Translations under genes and position numbers: made by a program | Notes under the pieces: generated by a model | What the model was told of the DNA's origin: nothing | Database searches by the model: none | What the model saw: the letters and a program-made list of their open reading frames with translations, nothing else | Shown here: in pieces, positions 19,218 through 30,155 of the stretch | Layout of the letters: every line of letters starts with the position of its first letter | Numbering within the stretch: position 1 is the stretch's first letter | Assembly (NCBI RefSeq): GCF_000308415.1 | Contig: NZ_BAFS01000070.1 | Coordinates: 1 to 64,000 of the forward strand | DNA from: Nocardia asiatica NBRC 100129 | GTDB lineage: Bacteria; Actinomycetota; Actinomycetes; Mycobacteriales; Mycobacteriaceae | Direction of reading: 5' to 3' | DNA length: 64,000 nt

Positions 19218-20021
19218 TCAGTTGCCGAGCTTCTTGTAGAACGCGCCCGCGATGGGGGCGGTGACCGCCCGGGGGCCGTACTGCCCCGCCACGCTCATTC
19301 CCTTGCTGATCAGGCCGGGAACCACGCGCATCTTGTTGCGGGCGAGCGCGTCGATGGACACCTTGGCGGTGTACTCGGAGGAGACCCACATGAAGTCGGG
19401 CACCATCCGGTCGACGATCGACGCTTCGGCCGGGTCCGGCGTGTCGGTGCGCACCGGGCCGGGCGCCAGCAGCGTGACGTGCACGCCGGAGCCCTTCAGT
19501 TCGCCGCGCAGCGATTCGGAGAAGGTGTTGGCGAACGCTTTGCTCGCCGCGTAGGTGGCGTTGTTCGGGATCGGCATGTTGCCCGCGGCCGAACCGCTGA
19601 TCAGGATGCCGCCGCCGCCCCGCGCGAGCATGCCGGGCAGCACGGCCAGGGTCAGATCGTGCACGGCGACGGCATTGAGTTCCATTTGCGCGCGCTCGTA
19701 GGCCGGGTCGAGCTCGGCGACGGCGCCGAAGGTCGCGATGCCCGCGTTGTTGCACAGGATGGCGATGTCGCGGGCGGTCAGTTCCTCCACCAGCGCACCG
19801 CGCTGGTCGCGGTCGGCCAGGTCGACAGGGCGCACCTCGGCGGTGATGCCGTGGGCGAGGGTCAGCCGCTGCGCGAGCTCGGTGAGCAGCTCGTCACGGC
19901 GGGCGACCAGGATCAGCGAGTAGCCGCGGGCGGCGAGCTCGGCGGCGAGCGCGGTGCCGATGCCGGAGGAGGCGCCGGTGACGACCGCGCGGTTCTCGGA
20001 AGTGGGGGAGGGCAGGCTCAC
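19218..20021 (-). CDS. Short-chain dehydrogenase/reductase
   Basis: 267 residues from a GTG at 20021, inside a much longer open frame whose upstream part is not coding. Rossmann motif TGASSGIG near residue 15, NNAGIATFG near 93, catalytic Ser in LISGSAAGN and Tyr-x3-Lys in YAASKAF. This is the classical SDR set. Similar to Rv2509, which has been linked to reduction of the mycolic acid precursor, but that link is recalled rather than shown here. It is the third gene of the padR-fadH-SDR run, 62 bp after fadH. Confidence 0.9.
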   Translation of the reverse strand: MSLPSPTSENRAVVTGASSGIGTALAAELAARGYSLILVARRDELLTELAQRLTLAHGITAEVRPVDLADRDQRGALVEELTARDIAILCNNAGIATFGAVAELDPAYERAQMELNAVAVHDLTLAVLPGMLARGGGGILISGSAAGNMPIPNNATYAASKAFANTFSESLRGELKGSGVHVTLLAPGPVRTDTPDPAEASIVDRMVPDFMWVSSEYTAKVSIDALARNKMRVVPGLISKGMSVAGQYGPRAVTAPIAGAFYKKLGN

Positions 20022-20083
20022 CCGGTGCAGCCTAGGCGATGCGGCGACGGCGGCCGGGCATCGAGCCCGGCCGCCGCGCTCGA

Positions 20084-22135
<2,052 letters not shown>

Positions 22136-22693
22136 TCAGTCCGCGTGCGGGGCTGTCGCGCGCGGGTGCAGTGCTTGCAGAACTTCGTCGCACCATTCGA
22201 CGAACCCCGACTCCACGCGGACGCCCGCGCGCAGGACGAGGTACTGGTGCAGGGCCGTGCCCGAGAGCCGGTCCGGGGCGGGGAAGTCGCGTTTCTCGAT
22301 GTGCCGGAACAGCTCGAGCCGCTGCGCGTGCTGATCGCGGTGGCGGGCCACCTCGGCGCGCAGTGCGGTGATGTCGCCGTAGGCGGCGGCGCGGATCTTC
22401 ACCCCGAGCTCGTTGCGCGGGATGTCGGAGTCGCTCGGTTCGGCGATCCAGCGCGCGAGTTCGGCCCGCCCCGCCTCGCTCACCGAGTACACCTTCTTGT
22501 CCGGCCTGCCCTCCTGCGTCACCGTCTCGCCGTCGACCCAGCCGGACTCCTCCATGCGTTTGAGGACGCGGTAGATCTGCTGGTGGGTCGCGCTCCAGAA
22601 GTACCCGATGGACTTGTCGAAGCGGCGCGCCAGCTCGTATCCCGATCCGGCGCGCTCCGACAGCGATACCAGCAGCGCATGCTCGAGGGCCAT
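22136..22693 (-). CDS. PadR family transcriptional regulator
   Basis: 185 residues from the ATG at 22693. N-terminal PadR winged helix: LLVSLSERAGSGYELARRF, then QQIYRVLKRMEESGWVDGE and the wing PDKKVYSVSEAG. The C-terminal Vir-like helical domain (residues 90-185) mediates dimerisation. It is the first gene of a run with fadH and the SDR, and is divergent from an MFS transporter; a PadR-type palindrome lies between them. It probably represses both transcripts until a lipid or xenobiotic is present. Confidence 0.92.
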   Translation of the reverse strand: MALEHALLVSLSERAGSGYELARRFDKSIGYFWSATHQQIYRVLKRMEESGWVDGETVTQEGRPDKKVYSVSEAGRAELARWIAEPSDSDIPRNELGVKIRAAAYGDITALRAEVARHRDQHAQRLELFRHIEKRDFPAPDRLSGTALHQYLVLRAGVRVESGFVEWCDEVLQALHPRATAPHAD

Positions 22694-22722
22694 GCGGTGA
22701 GGATAGCCGTGACACCGGGTAC

Positions 22723-22740
22723 TATGCAACTGGGTGCATA
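22723..22740. promoter_or_regulatory. PadR-type operator
   Basis: TATGCA and TGCATA arms are separated by 6 nt, so the core reads ATGC-N8-GCAT, the same geometry as the known PadR ATGT-N8-ACAT box. It lies 30 bp before padR and 62 bp before the MFS gene, so one site could control both. Confidence 0.6.
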
Positions 22741-22801
22741 AGCATGGCATCCGATGCGGTTTCGGCCGGACCACCCCGGTTCCGCGCATTAAGCTGCGCC
22801 C

Positions 22802-24166
22802 ATGACCGAGGTGAACCCCCGGGCGACGGTCGGGCAGGCTGCCGGGCGCGGGCAAGTGGTGGCGTGGGGTCTGTGGGACTGGGGGTCTTCGGCATTCAAC
22901 GCCGTGATCCTCACATTCGTGTTCTCGGTGTATCTCACCGACAAGGTCGGCGACGACCTGCCCGGCGGTGTCTCCGCCAGCGCCTGGCTGGGCTGGTCGC
23001 TGGGCATCGCGGGATTGATCGTGGCCTTGACCGCGCCGATCAGCGGCCAGCGCTTCGACGCGTCGGCGAAACGCAAACGCTCCCTGGGGGTGCTGACCGC
23101 GCTCACGGTCGCGGCGATGACTCTGATGTTCTTCGTGCACGACGACTATCGCGACCTGTGGCTCGGTCTGGTGCTGCTGGCCTTCGCGTCGGCCTGCTTC
23201 GAGCTGGCGAACGTGCCGTACAACGCGATGCTGCGGCAGGTGTCCACCCCGGCGACGGTGGGCCGGATCTCCGGATTCGGCTGGGCTATGGGCTATTTCG
23301 GCGGCATCGTGCTGCTGCTGATCTGCTACTTCGGTTTCATCGCCGGCGAGGGCGACAACCGCGGCCTGCTCGGCGTGCCCACCGACGACGGGATCAATAT
23401 CCGCCTGGTCGCCGTGCTGGCCGCCGTCTGGTTCGCCGCTTTCGCGTTGCCGGTGCTGTTCGCGGTGCCCGAATTGCCGCGCACCGGTGCCGATCCCGGC
23501 GCGGCGAACGCGGGATTCCTCGGCTCGTACCGAGTGCTGTGGCGCGACCTGCGTGAACTGTGGCGCACCGACCGGCGCACGGTCGTCTTCCTGGTGGCCA
23601 GCGCCGTATTCCGGGACGGGCTGGCCGGGGTGTTCACCTTCGGGGCGGTGCTCGCCGTGCGCGTCTACGGCATAGCCGACTCCGACGTGCTGCTGTTCGG
23701 CATCGCGGCCAATGTGGTCGCGGCACTGGGCGCGATCCTCGCCGGACGTTTGGACGACCGGGTGGGGCCGAAGATCATCATCGTCTGGTCCTTGGCCGCC
23801 ATGCTGGTGTGCGGCTCGGCGCTGCTCGTGGTGTCCGGCCCGCTGATGTTCTGGATCTTCGGCTTGCTGCTCACGGTTTTCGTCGGTCCCGCCCAAGCGG
23901 CGGCGCGCTCGTTCCTGGCCCGCCTCGCGCCGCCGGGGCGTGAGGGTCAGCTCTTCGGCTTGTACACGACCACCGGACGGGCGGTGTCCTTCCTCGCGCC
24001 GACGTCGTTCGCCCTGTTCGTCTGGCTGTTCGGCGCGGACCGCGCGGGCATCGCGGGTCTGCTGGTGGTGCTCGCGATGGGACTGGCGGTGCTGCTGCCG
24101 GTTCGTCCGCCGGATCCGGTCGCGGCGATCGACGGTGACGCCGAGCAGTCCCGATCCGCCGGGTGA
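22802..24166 (+). CDS. MFS transporter, UMF1/Atg22-like
   Basis: 454 residues with about 12 hydrophobic helices. The opening VVAWGLWDWGSSAFNAVILTFVFSVYL is the hallmark of the Atg22-like (UMF1) branch, as is the central FELANVPYNAMLRQVS. Substrates of bacterial members are unknown; amino acid or drug export are possibilities. It is divergent from the padR operon and shares a putative PadR box. Confidence 0.9.
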   Translation: MTEVNPRATVGQAAGRGQVVAWGLWDWGSSAFNAVILTFVFSVYLTDKVGDDLPGGVSASAWLGWSLGIAGLIVALTAPISGQRFDASAKRKRSLGVLTALTVAAMTLMFFVHDDYRDLWLGLVLLAFASACFELANVPYNAMLRQVSTPATVGRISGFGWAMGYFGGIVLLLICYFGFIAGEGDNRGLLGVPTDDGINIRLVAVLAAVWFAAFALPVLFAVPELPRTGADPGAANAGFLGSYRVLWRDLRELWRTDRRTVVFLVASAVFRDGLAGVFTFGAVLAVRVYGIADSDVLLFGIAANVVAALGAILAGRLDDRVGPKIIIVWSLAAMLVCGSALLVVSGPLMFWIFGLLLTVFVGPAQAAARSFLARLAPPGREGQLFGLYTTTGRAVSFLAPTSFALFVWLFGADRAGIAGLLVVLAMGLAVLLPVRPPDPVAAIDGDAEQSRSAG

Positions 24167-24193
24167 GCTCGCGGCCGGTGGCCGGGCGCCGGG

Positions 24194-24814
24194 TCAGCGG
24201 CGCTTCGGCGGCCGCCAGCCGCCCATGCCGAGCGCGATCAACCGCATCTGCTGCACGGTGCGGTCGATGATCGCCTGCTCGTCGCGCGGAGTGGCCGACA
24301 CGTAGGCGGCGATGCCGTCGGTCACCGTGGTGACCATCAGGTCGGCGGCGATCTCGAGGTCGCGCGGCGTCCAGGAGTCCAGTGCCCTGATCCGGGACAG
24401 ATCGGCGACGAGCTCGCGCACGATCAATTGGATTTCCCGCGCGATGGCCGTGCGCAGCGCCGCGGACCCGCCATGACGCTCCCGCGTGAGAAAGCCGAAC
24501 AGCTCCCGCTTCGGGCCCACCTGCGTGAACACGAAGCGCACGGTGTCCGACAGGCCGGCGTCGGCATTGCGCCGGACTTCGCGCAGCGCCAGCCGCAGCG
24601 CGGTGACGCCGTCGTCGACCAAGGTCGCGCCGAGGTCCTCCAGCGACGCGAAGTGCCGGTAGAACGCGGTCGGCACGATGCCCGCCGAACGGGCGATCTC
24701 GCGCAGGCTGAGCGCGGCGAATCCGCGGTCGGCAGCCAGCGCGAGGGTGCCGTCCAGGAGCGCCTGCCTGGTCCGCTCCTTGCGTTCGCCTCGGGTAGCT
24801 GCCTGCTCACTCAT
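24194..24814 (-). CDS. TetR family regulator of the desaturase operon (DesT/FabR-like by context)
   Basis: 206 residues from the ATG at 24814; in-frame ATGs up to 24841 are alternatives. The HTH is RQALLDGTLALAADRGFAAL, then LREIARSAGIVPTAFYRHFASLEDLG; the VPTAFYRHF recognition helix is characteristic of the FabR/DesT group that senses acyl-CoA saturation. It is divergent from the ferredoxin reductase and desaturase genes, as DesT is from desCB in Pseudomonas. Two copies of a GTTGA-N3-TCAAC palindrome lie between them. Confidence 0.88.
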   Translation of the reverse strand: MSEQAATRGERKERTRQALLDGTLALAADRGFAALSLREIARSAGIVPTAFYRHFASLEDLGATLVDDGVTALRLALREVRRNADAGLSDTVRFVFTQVGPKRELFGFLTRERHGGSAALRTAIAREIQLIVRELVADLSRIRALDSWTPRDLEIAADLMVTTVTDGIAAYVSATPRDEQAIIDRTVQQMRLIALGMGGWRPPKRR

Positions 24815-24883
24815 CCCGGTGAGCATACATCCGTTCACCATTCGACCTATCCATAGATGTAGTTCGAGTCACACGTTTCGCCG

Positions 24884-24929
24884 GTTGACACTCAACCCCG
24901 GTCATCCTGCACACTAGTTGAGTGTACAG
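24884..24929. promoter_or_regulatory. Operator pair and promoter of the desaturase operon
   Basis: A perfect palindrome GTTGA-CAC-TCAAC (24884-24896) overlaps a TTGACA -35-like hexamer (24885-24890). A second copy in the reverse sense, matching 10 of 13, is at 24917-24929. They are 33 bp apart centre to centre, or about three helical turns, suiting cooperative binding by the divergent TetR protein. Confidence 0.6.
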
Positions 24930-24984
24930 ACGTGCACTGAAATTAGGCGCACGTCGTCAGCCCGACAAGAGGCACGGAGAACTA

Positions 24985-26106
24985 ATGGTGGATCTCATCA
25001 ACCTGGTGCAGACCCTGACCTCGCCCCACCCGCTGGACCGCTACCTGGAACTGGTACGCCCCACCCTCACGGTGCGGGACATGCGGGCCGAAATCACGGA
25101 CGTGCGCCGCTGCGCGCCGGGTTCGGTGACGCTCACCCTGCGCCCGACCCGGCAGTGGACAGGCCATGTCGCCGGACAGTACGTCCAGATCGGCGTGGTG
25201 ATCGACGGTGTACGCCACACGCGGTGCTATTCGCCGGTGAACCCGGAAAGCGGGCGGAATCGCCGAATCCAGCTGACCGTCAAAGCGCATCCCGACGGCC
25301 TGGTGTCGCAGTATCTCTACCGCAACGCCGCCCCCGGCATGGTGGTCGACCTGACACCCGCCGACGGCGTGTTCCGGCTGCCGCGCCCGCGACCGGAGCG
25401 CGTGCTGCTGATCAGCGGCGGCAGCGGCATCACGCCGGTGCTGTCCATGCTGCGCACGCTCGCCGCGGAGGATCATCCGGGCGAGGTCGTGTTCCTGCAC
25501 TACGCGAAGTCGCCGGCGCTGCTGCCGCACCGAGCCGAGCTGGACGCGATCGCGCGACAGCACCCCAACTTCCGCATCGAACTGCGGTATCCGCACGGCG
25601 CGCGGGAGGTGGCGCCGCGGGTCGATCCCGGCGCGCCGTGGGTGGACCTGGCCCCGGTCAAAGGCAGCGGATACTTCGACTACGACGAACTCGAGCGCGT
25701 CGCCCCCTGGTTCGCCGACGCGCAGACCTATGTCTGCGGCCCGCAGTCGCTGATGGACGCGGTGCGCACGATCTATCAAGCCGAGCAGCTGGAAGACCGG
25801 CTGCACACCGAGGAGTTCACGATCGCGCTCGCGCCGGCCGACGCCGCCGACGCGCACGGCACGGTGAACTTCTCGGCCAGCGGGGTGAGCGCGCCCAACG
25901 ACGGCGCCACGCTGCTGGAACAGGCCGAGTCCGCCGGGCTGAGTCCCGAGTACGGCTGCCGCATGGGGATCTGCTTCTCCTGCACCGCGGTGCGCCGTTC
26001 CGGCTGCACGCGCAATCTGCGCACCGGCGAGACCGACAGCGATCCCGACCAGCCGATCCAGCTGTGCATCAGCGCGCCGGTCGGCGACGTCGACATCGAT
26101 ATCTGA
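24985..26106 (+). CDS. Ferredoxin reductase for the acyl-CoA desaturase
   Basis: 373 residues. The ATG at 24985 with GGAG 7 nt upstream is preferred to the GTG at 24922, which would put the operator inside the gene. Domains: FAD binding (residues 40-130, RHTRCYSPVN), NAD(P)H binding (ISGGSGITPVLSMLR near 145-160; VCGPQSLMDAV near 250) and a C-terminal plant-type 2Fe-2S ferredoxin (EYGCRMGICFSCTAV ... QLCISAP). It should pass electrons from NADPH to the desaturase encoded 19 bp downstream. It matches Rv3230c, the known partner of DesA3. Confidence 0.94.
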   Translation: MVDLINLVQTLTSPHPLDRYLELVRPTLTVRDMRAEITDVRRCAPGSVTLTLRPTRQWTGHVAGQYVQIGVVIDGVRHTRCYSPVNPESGRNRRIQLTVKAHPDGLVSQYLYRNAAPGMVVDLTPADGVFRLPRPRPERVLLISGGSGITPVLSMLRTLAAEDHPGEVVFLHYAKSPALLPHRAELDAIARQHPNFRIELRYPHGAREVAPRVDPGAPWVDLAPVKGSGYFDYDELERVAPWFADAQTYVCGPQSLMDAVRTIYQAEQLEDRLHTEEFTIALAPADAADAHGTVNFSASGVSAPNDGATLLEQAESAGLSPEYGCRMGICFSCTAVRRSGCTRNLRTGETDSDPDQPIQLCISAPVGDVDIDI

Positions 26107-26125
26107 TCACGAAGGGGAGCACATC

Positions 26126-27274
26126 ATGACCATCCTCACCGAAACCGACAACGGACCGCTGGTCCTGAGCCCGGACCAGATCGAGGAGCTCGGCCGCGAA
26201 CTCGACGAGCTGCGCGCCGCGATCGTCGCCGACCTCGGCGAGCGCGACCGGGAATACCTGTACTCGATCATCAAGGCGCAGCGCGGCTTCGAGATCGCCG
26301 GGCGCGGCCTCATGTATCTCGGCTTCCTTCCGCCGTTCTGGCTGGCCGCGGTGGCGGCGCTGAGTGTGTCGAAGATTCTCGACAACATGGAGATCGGCCA
26401 CAACGTGATGCACGGCCAGTACGACTGGATGCGCGAGCCCGGCCTGAATTCCCGGGTGTTCGAGTGGGACACGGTCTGCCCGGCCGACCAGTGGAAGCAC
26501 TCGCACAACTACCTGCACCACACCTACACCAACATCCACAACAAGGACCGCGACATCGGCTACTCCATCCTGCGGATGGACGAGGCCCAGGAGTGGAACG
26601 TGCTGCGGCTCGGGCAGCCGCTCTACGCGTTCGTGCTCATGATGCTGTTCGAGTGGGGCGTGATGGGTCACGACCTCGAGGTCGAGAACATCCTCGCGGG
26701 CAAGAAGAAGTGGCCCGAGGTCAAGCAGCTGATCCTCGGTCAGTGGCGCAAGGCGGGCAAGCAGGTGCTCAAGGATTACCTGGTGTTCCCGGCGCTCACC
26801 GGTCCGCTGTTCTTCCACACCCTCGCGGGGAACGTCACCGCCAACCTGGTGCGCAACGTGTGGGCCTTCGCCATCATCTTCTGCGGCCACTTCCCGACCG
26901 GCGTACAGACGTTCACCGAGGAGGAGACCGCGGACGAGACCCGCGGCGAGTGGTACATCCGGCAGATGCTCGGCTCGGCGAACATCACCGGAAGCAAACT
27001 GTTCCACATCATGTCCGGCAATTTGTCGCACCAGATCGAACACCACCTGTTTCCGGACCTGCCCGCCAGCCGTTATCCGGAGATGGCGCCGACCGTGCGC
27101 GCACTGTGTGAAAAGTACGGTTTGCCGTACAACACCGGCCCGCTCGGTAAGCAGATCGGCTCGGTGTGGAAGAAAATCTTCAAGCTGGCCCTGCCGCCGA
27201 GCTGGGTCCGGAGCGAGCCGTCGCCCGGTGTTATCGTGATGCGTCAGCCGAAGGCGAGCGAAGCGGGCGTGTGA
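26126..27274 (+). CDS. desA3: Membrane stearoyl-CoA delta-9 desaturase (DesA3-like)
   Basis: 382 residues from an ATG after AGGGGAG. The three histidine boxes of di-iron acyl desaturases are complete: GHNVMHGQ (HxxxH), HSHNYLHHTY (HxxHH) and QIEHHLFPDLP. Hydrophobic pairs at about 55-80 and 230-270 should span the membrane. It introduces the delta-9 double bond into palmitoyl/stearoyl-CoA with electrons from the upstream reductase. The operon is reductase, desaturase and a small protein; control is probably by the divergent TetR. Confidence 0.95.
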   Translation: MTILTETDNGPLVLSPDQIEELGRELDELRAAIVADLGERDREYLYSIIKAQRGFEIAGRGLMYLGFLPPFWLAAVAALSVSKILDNMEIGHNVMHGQYDWMREPGLNSRVFEWDTVCPADQWKHSHNYLHHTYTNIHNKDRDIGYSILRMDEAQEWNVLRLGQPLYAFVLMMLFEWGVMGHDLEVENILAGKKKWPEVKQLILGQWRKAGKQVLKDYLVFPALTGPLFFHTLAGNVTANLVRNVWAFAIIFCGHFPTGVQTFTEEETADETRGEWYIRQMLGSANITGSKLFHIMSGNLSHQIEHHLFPDLPASRYPEMAPTVRALCEKYGLPYNTGPLGKQIGSVWKKIFKLALPPSWVRSEPSPGVIVMRQPKASEAGV

Positions 27275-27592
27275 ATGATCGGGAAATTCGAGAGCAACAA
27301 AGATCTCATTCAGGAATTGACGTCCTCCGGCGCCCGGCACGTCGGCAATATCGCCAACATCATCACCGGCACCGTCGCCGAGGTCACCAGGGAGATCGGT
27401 GAGTGGATCACCGACGCGATCGAGATGAACGAGGCGGCGGCCGCGGCGCGGCGGGACGCGGCGGCGCGGCAGGATCTCGATGGTGACCTCGGTGCGAAGA
27501 CCGAGGCGCCGGTCACCGAGCCGCCGGTCGGCGAGCCGGAAGGGTTCCTCGACGCCGAGGTCGTCGAGCCCGGAGTCGACGAGCCGCGCTGA
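27275..27592 (+). CDS. Small protein translationally coupled to the desaturase
   Basis: 105 residues. Its ATG follows the desaturase TGA with no gap, so translation is likely coupled. The N-terminal 60 residues are amphipathic and helical (DLIQELTSSGARHVGNIANIITGTVAEVTREIGEWITDAIEM), which suggests membrane-surface binding; the rest is acidic and Pro/Glu-rich. I do not recognise a family. Its position argues for an accessory or stabilising role in the desaturase complex, which is inference. Confidence 0.7.
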   Translation: MIGKFESNKDLIQELTSSGARHVGNIANIITGTVAEVTREIGEWITDAIEMNEAAAAARRDAAARQDLDGDLGAKTEAPVTEPPVGEPEGFLDAEVVEPGVDEPR

Positions 27593-28123
27593 TCACCACA
27601 CCGGCAGCCTGCGCCGGTGGGCGACGACGTCGGCGATCAGATCCTGATAGCCGTCGATCAGCTCGGCCAGCCTGGTCCACTGCAGGTGGGCTTCACCGCC
27701 CGCCTGCATCGGATGCGGTCGAGTCGTGACCTCGTCGCCCAAAGTGTGTCGAGCCGCAACCCATTTCGCGGCGATTCGATCGATGACCGCCCCGAGCGTC
27801 TCGGTGTGCAGGGAGGCGCCCTCCCGGTGCTGCACGTTCGCGGCGACCCACGCGTCGATCCGGCCGATCCATTCGATCCGGCAGCCGTCGATGTCCTCCA
27901 CCTGCTGACTGCACTCCGCGATGTGCGTGCTGGAGGCCCCCGGCTCGTGTGCGCGCTCGAGCGCCCGCTGCCGCCGCTCGTGGCACTCGACGAGTTTCCG
28001 GGCGGCGTGCAGCACGCTGTGCCGGTGCTCGTCCTCGCCGGGTTCGCGGATCGCCCGAAGCAGGGCGGCGGGCGGTGGCAGCTCCTGGGCTCCGAAACCG
28101 CGCTGAGCGTATTCGGTGGGCAT
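27593..28123 (-). CDS. DUF4254 protein
   Basis: 176 residues from the ATG at 28123, preceded by GAGGT. The protein is helical. The stretch IDAWVAANVQHREGASLHTE followed by TLGAVIDRIAAKWVAARHTL is the conserved DUF4254 signature. No catalytic motif or signal peptide is seen. It is convergent with the desaturase operon, its stop abutting the upstream gene's stop at 27592. The function is unknown; paralogues are common in Nocardia. Confidence 0.8.
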   Translation of the reverse strand: MPTEYAQRGFGAQELPPPAALLRAIREPGEDEHRHSVLHAARKLVECHERRQRALERAHEPGASSTHIAECSQQVEDIDGCRIEWIGRIDAWVAANVQHREGASLHTETLGAVIDRIAAKWVAARHTLGDEVTTRPHPMQAGGEAHLQWTRLAELIDGYQDLIADVVAHRRRLPVW

Positions 28124-28506
28124 TGGCAGACCTCTGCGGCACGATGAATCCTGGGTACGCCAGGGCCGAGGGGGATTTCGGGGAGGAGCGCCCCTCGGCT
28201 CCGGCGCAGTCCCGCACTCGGACGCCATCCCACGGTCCATCAGCACGGCAGAGAAACCGGGAAATCCGCGACGATGCGAGAGAAGACGGTCCGAGATATC
28301 GGGACACTTTCAGGAAAGCGCGGTAGCGGAATCGGCGCAATACTCTGCCGTGCGAATCCGAAAGCTGCCGGGAAATCGTTATGTTCCGTTACGGATCGGT
28401 CACCCCGGTCGCTCCTGCGCGGAGCACGCGCGCGAATTATCGAGCGCACGACGGGCAACCGATTCGATGCGACCGCTGCGCGCCGTCGCCCGATCCGCTA
28501 ACCTCG
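28124..28506. other. Gene-free region between divergent DUF4254 and the 28507 gene
   Basis: About 380 bp without a supported gene. A 9-bp inverted repeat GCCGAGGGG/CCCCTCGGC (28165-28173 with 28191-28199) lies near the DUF4254 start, and a TAACCT -10-like box (28499-28504) precedes the next gene. Confidence 0.4.
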
Positions 28507-28833
28507 GTGTTCGTGCCCGCCTACGTGTCATCGCCGGAGTTGACATTCGGCTTCATGTTCGCGCTGGAAGATCCCGAGCGAATCGCGGAGGTCGTGCGCA
28601 ATCTCATCGTCCGCAAAACCGTCTCCGTCTTCCGGCTCGCCCGGCTGTCCGACGACGACGGCCCGCCGGAGCGTTACGTGGTCAACTGGGCGGTCATCCC
28701 CCAGATTTCGATCACCACCGCCGCGCCGGACCCGGAGGAGTTGCGGGCCACCCGCACCATGCTGGTCAACGCGTTTCTCAGTGAGGACGGCGAGGTCAGC
28801 CTGTATTCGGCGCAGGCGAACGGACCGGCCTGA
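28507..28833 (+). CDS. Small hypothetical, probably leaderless
   Basis: About 108 residues from a GTG at 28507; a second GTG at 28513 is equally possible. No Shine-Dalgarno exists, but TAACCT at 28499-28504 would place transcription start at or very near the 28513 GTG, which suggests a leaderless message. The sequence (SPELTFGFMFALEDPERIAEVVRNLIVRKTVSVF ... PDPEELRATRTMLVNAFLSEDGEVSLY) looks like a folded soluble alpha/beta protein. I do not recognise it. Confidence 0.55.
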   Translation: MFVPAYVSSPELTFGFMFALEDPERIAEVVRNLIVRKTVSVFRLARLSDDDGPPERYVVNWAVIPQISITTAAPDPEELRATRTMLVNAFLSEDGEVSLYSAQANGPA

Positions 28834-29446
28834 GCTGACCGGGCCTGGGCATGGTTCGGCTACGACCGGGGCCGTCGCGGCCAGGCGAGGGCGAACCGTT
28901 CCGTCCCCGTCGCGCTGCCGGGCCGGTGCGATGGTCCGCCTGCCGGGCGTGGTGCCTCGCCCGATGGCCGGGTTCGCGAGCGGGACGCCGGATGGTGCCG
29001 CGACGGCCGTAACCGATCCGTTGTCCGGACGCGCGGTAGAGACGTTCAGGTGGCGCGGAAACGGTATCGCCGCACCGACTCTCCGCACATCGACGATCGG
29101 CGGCGTGGTTCCGACAGGCGGATCGTAATCGGATCATCTCCGGGCTGGACGCGGACGGGGCTGGTCCCGGTACGGCGACCGACTGTTGCGGCACAGAGTT
29201 TTTCGACCGCCCGGGTCAGCCGGGGATTTACGTTCAGCCCGACTGTGCCAGGTCCGGCCGCATGCTGGGTCTGGCTCGAAATCGGCTGCTCCGCACGGTG
29301 AATCGGGTTTGTCCCAGCTGCTCGCCGGCCACGCCTATTCGTTGGCATGTCGGTATCGGATGGTGCCGTTTCCGGTCGGCCGGATAAGCGACAATCAAGA
29401 CATTGAACTGTGGCTTGGGTCACAGTAATCGTGAGGAGTGTCGATC
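28834..29446. other. Gene-free 613 bp
   Basis: Several short open frames exist on both strands but none has a start signal, family resemblance or plausible composition. No repeat or tRNA was seen. It may contain decayed coding DNA. Confidence 0.4.
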
Positions 29447-30117
29447 ATGGAACTCGAGAAGTCCGTCGTGCCGCCCGACCCGATCCGCGTCCGGGGTGAC
29501 CTGGACCCGGCGCTGTCGCGATGGATGTGGCTGGTGAAGTGGCTGCTGGCCATACCGCACTACGTCGTGTTGTTCTTCCTACACGTCGCGTACGTGGTGC
29601 TCACGATCGTCGCCTTCTTCGCGATCCTGATCACCGGCAAGTATCCGCGGGGGCTGTTCGACTTCAACGTCGGCGTCATGCGCTGGGGGTGCGGGTGACC
29701 TTTTATGCGCTCTCGGTGCTCGGCACCGACAAGTACCCCCCGTTCAGCCTGCGGTCGGACGCGGACTACCCCGCCGACCTGGAGATCGACTATCCGGAAA
29801 CGCTGCACCGCGGGTTGGTGCTTGTGAAGTGGTGGTTGCTGGCCATTCCGCACTACCTGATCATCGGGGCGGTGGTGAGCGGCGGCATCATGGCCGGGGG
29901 CGGTGACGACTGGAGCGGCGCCTCCATCTCGTTGCTCAGCATCCTGCTGCTCGTCGCGCTGGTCGCGTTGCTGTTCACGGCGCGCTACCCCCAGGGCGTC
30001 TACGACTTCGTGATGGGTCTCAATCGCTGGATGATCCGTGTGCAGGCTTACGCCGGTCTGATGCGGGACGAATACCCGCCTTTCCGTCTCGACCAGGGCG
30101 CCCGCGAGTCCGACTGA
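29447..30117 (+). pseudogene. Duplicated DUF4389 membrane protein, broken by a 1-nt frameshift
   Basis: Starts at the ATG 29447 after GGAG. The first frame runs to a TGA at 29696-29698; the protein then continues in the next frame from VTFYALSVLGTDKYPPF to the stop at 30117. One missing G in the run at 29686-29694 (expected MRWGWRVTFYAL) restores a single 223-residue protein. It contains two copies of the DUF4389 unit (LVKWLLAIPHY ... KYPRGLFDFNVGVMRW and LVKWWLLAIPHYL ... RYPQGVYDFVMGLNRW), each with membrane helices. The function is unknown. It is either a real frameshift or a sequencing error in a G run. Confidence 0.8.
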
Positions 30118-30155
30118 AGCCGGCTTCGACGACCGCGCCGAATCCGCCCGCCACG

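Noticed and set aside
29046..29423. Minus-strand ORF of 125 codons
   Set aside because: No Shine-Dalgarno, mixed composition and no recognisable fold; likely chance.
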